In this document: one piece after another, positions 47,201-53,200 of the stretch
Position numbering within the stretch: position 1 is the stretch's first letter
Layout: each line of letters begins with the position of its first letter
Source of the DNA: Elmis aenea
Taxonomy: Eukaryota > Arthropoda > Insecta > Coleoptera > Elmidae
DNA length: 64,000 bases
Direction of reading: 5' to 3'
NCBI GenBank assembly: GCA_947652605.1
Contig: OX393583.1
Coordinates: 9,713,222-9,777,221 of the forward strand
The notes under the pieces: generated by a model
Seen by the model: only the letters and a program-made list of their open reading frames with translations
What the model was told of the DNA's origin: nothing
The model's database searches: none
Position numbers and translations under genes: made by a program

Positions 47201-50200
47201 AAGGTTTCATAGAATATGGTAGCATTCGTAATTCTTCTTGAAGATCATTTGCATTTATATCTGATTCATTTTCGACCGAAAGTATTGACTGGAGACTGGT
47301 ACAATAATTTTCTAGCGTTTTGTCATCTCTATCCTTGAGTTTTAAAATGTTATATAAAAACTCAAAATTTTTGCTATGGGTTTCCAGAAGCGTGAATCGT
47401 TCATTCAGAGAATTAAGGGTAATGTCCAGAATAGAAACTAACATTAAAACCAATATAGAAAAGCGTTGCGTAAATTTTTTTGCCAATCACGAAGAGATGG
47501 TCTCTCCGGGTAATTCACAAGTGGTAAATAAGCTGAGTTAAGCAGCAAAATGAGCTGTATAGTGGGAAGTATAAAACTTCAACAATATGTACAATATGAA
47601 CAATAAGTAACAAGGAATTAGTTTTTTTTTTTTTTTTTTTTTTTTTTAATTATTTTTAACTAAAACTAGTCTTACAGACTAACGATTAGCTTAAGTCTAA
47701 CATATCTTAAATCTAGGGTTATATGTGAATTGTCTCACCCACTGGTGTCTCACAAGTTCTTTTCTTGTTGGCTATTTCGCAATAGCAATTAAAACGCATC
47801 ACCACACTGACATGACACTTTATCACTTAGTTAGCACTTAGATCAAGGGGTTTCACACGTTTTAGCCTCCGCACCGCTCCTCCCCCTTGCAGAAGTTGAG
47901 CTGCCTCGACGTTCGGGTGTTCTTGTAGTGTATTCCTGTGTCTCACCGCGACTTTTTTTATTTCATCCTCCACTGTGCAGATATTAAGATCACGATGGAT
48001 GTCATCACTACGCACGTACCAAGGCGCATCCACGATGTTTCTCAATATCTTGTTTTCGAAGCGTTTTATAATTTCTACATTACTTTTTTTGGAACACCCC
48101 CATAGTTGTGCACCATAGGTAGGGCTCCCATAATTTTAAAATGTAAAAACGGGACAGTAACTATCGAAACGAGTAAAAAAACGATTTTTTTTTTAGGTTC
48201 AAGGAAACCTTAATTTAATAATTAATATTTAATATTTAAATAAAATAACAAACCAAACGCAAGAAAAATATATATAATAACTAATAATAACAGGTTTATA
48301 AAGTATATTACACTCTTTGGAAAAAAATTGATATAGGTACCTATTTTATAAAAAAGTCCAAAAATACGAAGAAATGAAGAAATATTTAAGATAATCGTTG
48401 CTGATTGCATTTGTTTTTTCTTATTAACTATTCAATAATCCGAAATGTAAAAAGTTTATAAAATATATATTTATTTATCTATAATTATATCTACAAATTA
48501 ATTTTTTTCAATATTTATTAATTATGTCATAATAAATACCTAAATAATAACGATTCAAGCAGAGTATTTACAGTTATTTAAAATTTAAAATTATATTATG
48601 CATATCATTAAAAACGGGACATTTTAGCGTCCCACTACATGTTTTGGGGACACCGGGACATTATTTGTAAAAACGGGACTGTCCCGTCTAAAACGGGACG
48701 TATGGGAGCCCTAACCATAGGACCACACAGGCTTGAGTACCTGCTTGTATATTATTAATTTATTTTGCGTGGATAACTGGGATTTGCGTCCCAATAACCA
48801 ATACATACTTTTGTATTTCAAACCTAGTTCTTGACGTTTTATTTTGATATGGGTTTTCCATCGTAGTTTGGTGTCTAGCGTCATCCCAAAATACTTGGCA
48901 GTATTGGAATATGGTATTATTTTCCCATTTATTTTAACAGGGATTTGTGTAATACGTTTATTGGTAAAATTTATATGGACAGATTTGTCTTCATTTAGTT
49001 TGATTCGCCACTGGTCGGTCCATGCGCTGACCTTATTGATGGCGCGTTGTAGTTTCTGGGCCGCCTCGCCCACGTCACCCGACACTGCAAGTATAGCAGT
49101 GTCGTCGGCAAACGTTGCTGTGACCATGTTATCTATTGCTGGTATGTCGTTGGTATAAAGGAGATACAGGACCGGGCCAAGAACGCTGCCCTGTGGAACT
49201 CCAGCCCCAATATCTTTTAGCTCTGAGAACTGATCTTCCTGGCGCACTCTGAACAGTCTGTCGGATATATAGGATTTTAAAATCTCGGTGAAGTCTTTAG
49301 GTATTTTTTCTTCTAATTTTTGAATAAGGCCAGAATGCCATACCTTGTCGAAGGCTGCCGCTACATCAAGGAATATTGCTGAACAGATTTTTTTGTTTTC
49401 AAGCGCATTTTTAATAACATCTGTTATTCTATGCACTTGTTGTATAGTGGAGTGCTGGTTTCGGAAGCCAAATTGATGATCAGGGATTAATTTCTTTTTA
49501 GTAAATTAGTAACTATCCTAACCTTATAGTGAATCTTTTCATGTGTTGAATATCAAAGATAGATGGCGACATACTTTACGTTAGTTTTACGTTTGCGTCC
49601 CTTCAGTCACTTGTGAATTACCCGGAGAGACCTCTTCGTGATTGCCAGATTTTTAATTATTGAAAGGTTCAAATTGTATTTTGATTTCGCTGCTTATGCC
49701 GCCCCCTTACGGTGCCGCCTGATGCGGCCGCCTCTCTTCATCATAGCACGGCACGGCCCGGCTTATTTGTGAATATAAGTGTATATTCAGTGTTTGTAAT
49801 TATAATAAATATAATTTAGCCAAGCGAGTGTCTCATTTATTGAGTGAGTAAAGTGTTGGAGCTTTTGCCCCGACGTTTGGAGATCTTCCTCCATAAGGCC
49901 GCGACAATATGATTATATTAACATGAGGTGAGTGTAAAATGGGCACCAAAACTGAAAAACTACAAGTGATTTTTTTAGTGTTAAACCATATTTAGGCAAA
50001 AAAATCAGTATCTTTAGTTAGCGGCATAAAAAATTAATCCTCGTTATTAAAAATGTATTGATTTAAGGTAACCAACCATTAAATAATGTCACTTTAATTA
50101 AAAATTAATAGTCGTTTTTTTTTTGTTGTTACACGTACCAATCACGTAAATAATTTGTTCAGTTTAAAATAATGGTCAAGAGCATAGTCTTTTAATATCT

Positions 50201-53200
50201 GTATTTTCTGACTTACCCGTCCAGAGATAGGCAAAACTACCAGCGATTACGGTTAAGGAAATAATCAGCCAGTGAATAGGGTTATTACTATCGAATTGGA
50301 AGTGTTCTAAATTAACCGTCCAATTTTTTTCCTCACATTTGTAACAGCCAAGATAATGCCACAAGGCGGCAATACAATGCACCCCCAAAATTATTCGCAC
50401 AGTGTGGCCAAAAATGATCATGGTCATCTGATCACTGCCAGCTTGACGAAACATTTTAGCAAAATAAATGCACTGTCTATAGATTCTAATTAATCTAATA
50501 GAATGGCACGACGTTCTTATAATGAAGAGGTTTTTGATTCCATCTCGTGAGGTAAATGATATGAGAGCGATTATTTCATAGATGGGAAGTAGAGTGATTG
50601 CGTCCACAACCAGTAACATAGCGTTCCTGCATTCGTACTCACGAAGAAGTCTATCTTTTACCATTGTTCTATAAAAATAAATAAAACATTTTTTTTAAAT
50701 GTGTTTAATACAATAAGTATACAGGGTGAGTCACGACGGACGCCACGGATTTTTATAGCGAAACGACATATATTCTCCAACTTCTGTCGCATTTACATTA
50801 CCTAAGTCAGTAAGGGCTACATTTTAAAAACATTTTTAGACATACAGGGTGTCCCCATTATACACAGCCAAAAAGTAGGTGCATATTCTTGAGTGAAAAT
50901 GGTGATCATTTGTCAAATATTTTGTTATCCGAAAATGCTTCCTTTCAAAGTTAGAGACCTCCAAAGTTGCAAGACAAAAAAATCAAAAACTCGATTACGT
51001 CCTAGCCGTTTAAGCTGGAGCTATCAAACTTGGCCGAAATGTGTAGGTGTTTCCCATTGACTTTGTGGTATAATTAGAAAGAAAACACGTAATTGGAAGT
51101 ATGATTTACAGGCAGGTCATCCGCTTACATCTTCAGATTTTTTTTCTCTGGAATAAAATTGAAAATGTCATTCGTCCATAAGAAAGTACGACTTAATAGG
51201 AAAAAATTCATCCCTCTTTGTTTTTTGCTGTAAACGTAGCCGTTTTCGAGAAAATTAGCGCTAAAGATGCATCGACAAACTCTGTTTATACACCTCAAAT
51301 ATTTTTTTTACTAAACTCAGTTGGCTAATGTCATGCTTGACTTAAGGCTTGTTCATAACCTAACCTTTTTTTAAAAATGTCAGACACAAACTTGTATACT
51401 CTAAACGAATTAGCCGACATTCACTTAGTTTATTATGAACAAGCCTTAAGTCAAGCATGACATTAGCCAACTAAGTTTAGTAAAAAAAAATATTTAAGGT
51501 GTATAAACAGAGTTTGTCGATGCATCTTTAGCGCTAATTTTCTCGAAAACGACTACGTTTACAGCAAAAAACAAAGAGGGACGAATTTTTTCCTTTCAAG
51601 TCGTACTTTCTTATGGACGAATGACATTTTCAATTTTATTCCAGAGTAAAAAATTCTGAAGATGGTAAGCGGATGACCTGAATATAAATCATACTTCCAA
51701 ATACGTGTTTTCTTTCTAATTATCCCAAAAGTCAATGGGAAACACCTAAACATTTCGGCCAAGTTTGATAGCTCTAGCTTAAATGGCTAGGACGTATTCG
51801 ATTTTTTTTTTTTTTTATAGCAACTTTGGAGGTCTCTAACTTTGAAAGGAAGCATTTTCGGATAACAAAATATTTGACAAATGGTCATCATTTTCACTCA
51901 GGAATATGCACCTACATTTTGGCGGTGTATAATGGGGACACCCTGTATAGGGTCCTCCAAAAAAGAGTGGCATATCAAAGTTTTACTTTTTCTTATGAAA
52001 CACCCTGTATATTTTTACACTTTTTGATTTCTCTTTGACTTTACTTCAAAAAATGTGTAAGGTTATATGGGTCTTAAGTCACTGTTTTCGTGAAATTGCA
52101 TTTTCATGAAAATACAGTACTTTCAAAAATTTTCATCAATTAAAATTCTTGAAAAGTCTGAAGGAAGTCACTTGGAGATTAGATTGACAATAGACTATTA
52201 AATTAAACAGATTAGAAGTATTAATGTTACCAAAACCAGGAAAACCAATCGATGAGATTACATCGTATAGACCAATTTTACTTCTACCTATAATATCAAT
52301 AATTTAAAAACCTGCATTAAAAACGATAAAAAGGATGCACATCATAATAATTGAGAGAAAACAATTTATTCCACATCAGTTTGCATTTCGTGACAAACAC
52401 TCTACCGTAGACCAGGTTCATCGAGTAATAAATGACAAAGATAAGTTCTTAGAACAAAAAAATTGCTCGGCAATATTCCTCGATATTGCTAAAGCATTTG
52501 ACAAAGTCTGGCATAAAGGATTACTAATGAAATTAAAGAAAATGCTTCCTGTTCAATATAGTCAGCTCCCGGATCATATGTATATATCTCAGCGAATGTT
52601 AAACGTCAAAATGGAAAACGAATACTAAGAACTTGCGTTTATAAGAGCAGGTGTACCTCAAGGAAGTGTCCTTGGACCGGTATCGCACCTATGTATACAC
52701 ATGACATTCCAGAAACAGAAAACGTAAAACTCGCCACATTTGCTGACGACGCCGCAGTTCTAATTACAGGAGAAACAACAGAAAATCTCCAAAGCGCAAT
52801 CAATCAAATATATGCAAGGACAAAACAGTGGCATATAACAATCAACGAAGAAAAATCTGTTCACGTTAATTTCACCAACAAAAGAATAAACTACCTACCA
52901 GTGTATCTAAATAATAACATAATGCCTTGCAAAAAGACTGCTAAATATCTTCGCCTAAACTTAGACGTCAAGTTAAAATGGAAGGAACACGTCAAAAAGA
53001 AAACGGAACAGCCGAAGTTAAAGTATAGAGATATGTATTGGTTGATAGGAAGAAATTCCCAGCTTTCTATCCAAAACAAACTGCTCCTATACAAACAGGT
53101 GCTCAAGCCTGTTTGGACATATGGCCTACAATTATGGGGCTGTACAAAAAAAAGCAACTACAGGTTTCTTCAAGCATTCAAAAACCGTTTATTGAGGTGC

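Larger units (their letters stand above)
46760..49760 (-). mobile_element. hAT transposon, 3.0 kb, with nested insertions
   Basis: Ends CAGGGCCGTGCGGTAG and (complement of right end) CCGGGCCGTGCCGTGC, flanked by an exact 8-bp duplication CTTATTTG (46752-46759, 49761-49768). Carries the C terminus of a hAT transposase. A Jockey-type LINE (47622-49505), itself split by a MITE, is inserted within it. An inverted pair (47482-47522 and 49611-49650, TCTCTCCGGGTAATTCACAAG) flanks the LINE. Confidence 0.88.
46394..49910. mobile_element. Possible solo LTR, split by a hAT element
   Basis: Without the hAT element at 46760-49760 the two sides make about 520 bases, starting TGTCGGTACGGG and ending GGCCGCGACA (TG...CA with matching TGTCG/CGACA ends). 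It is GC-rich compared with its surroundings and has AATAAA near 49804. No clear short target duplication was found, so this is tentative. Confidence 0.35.
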
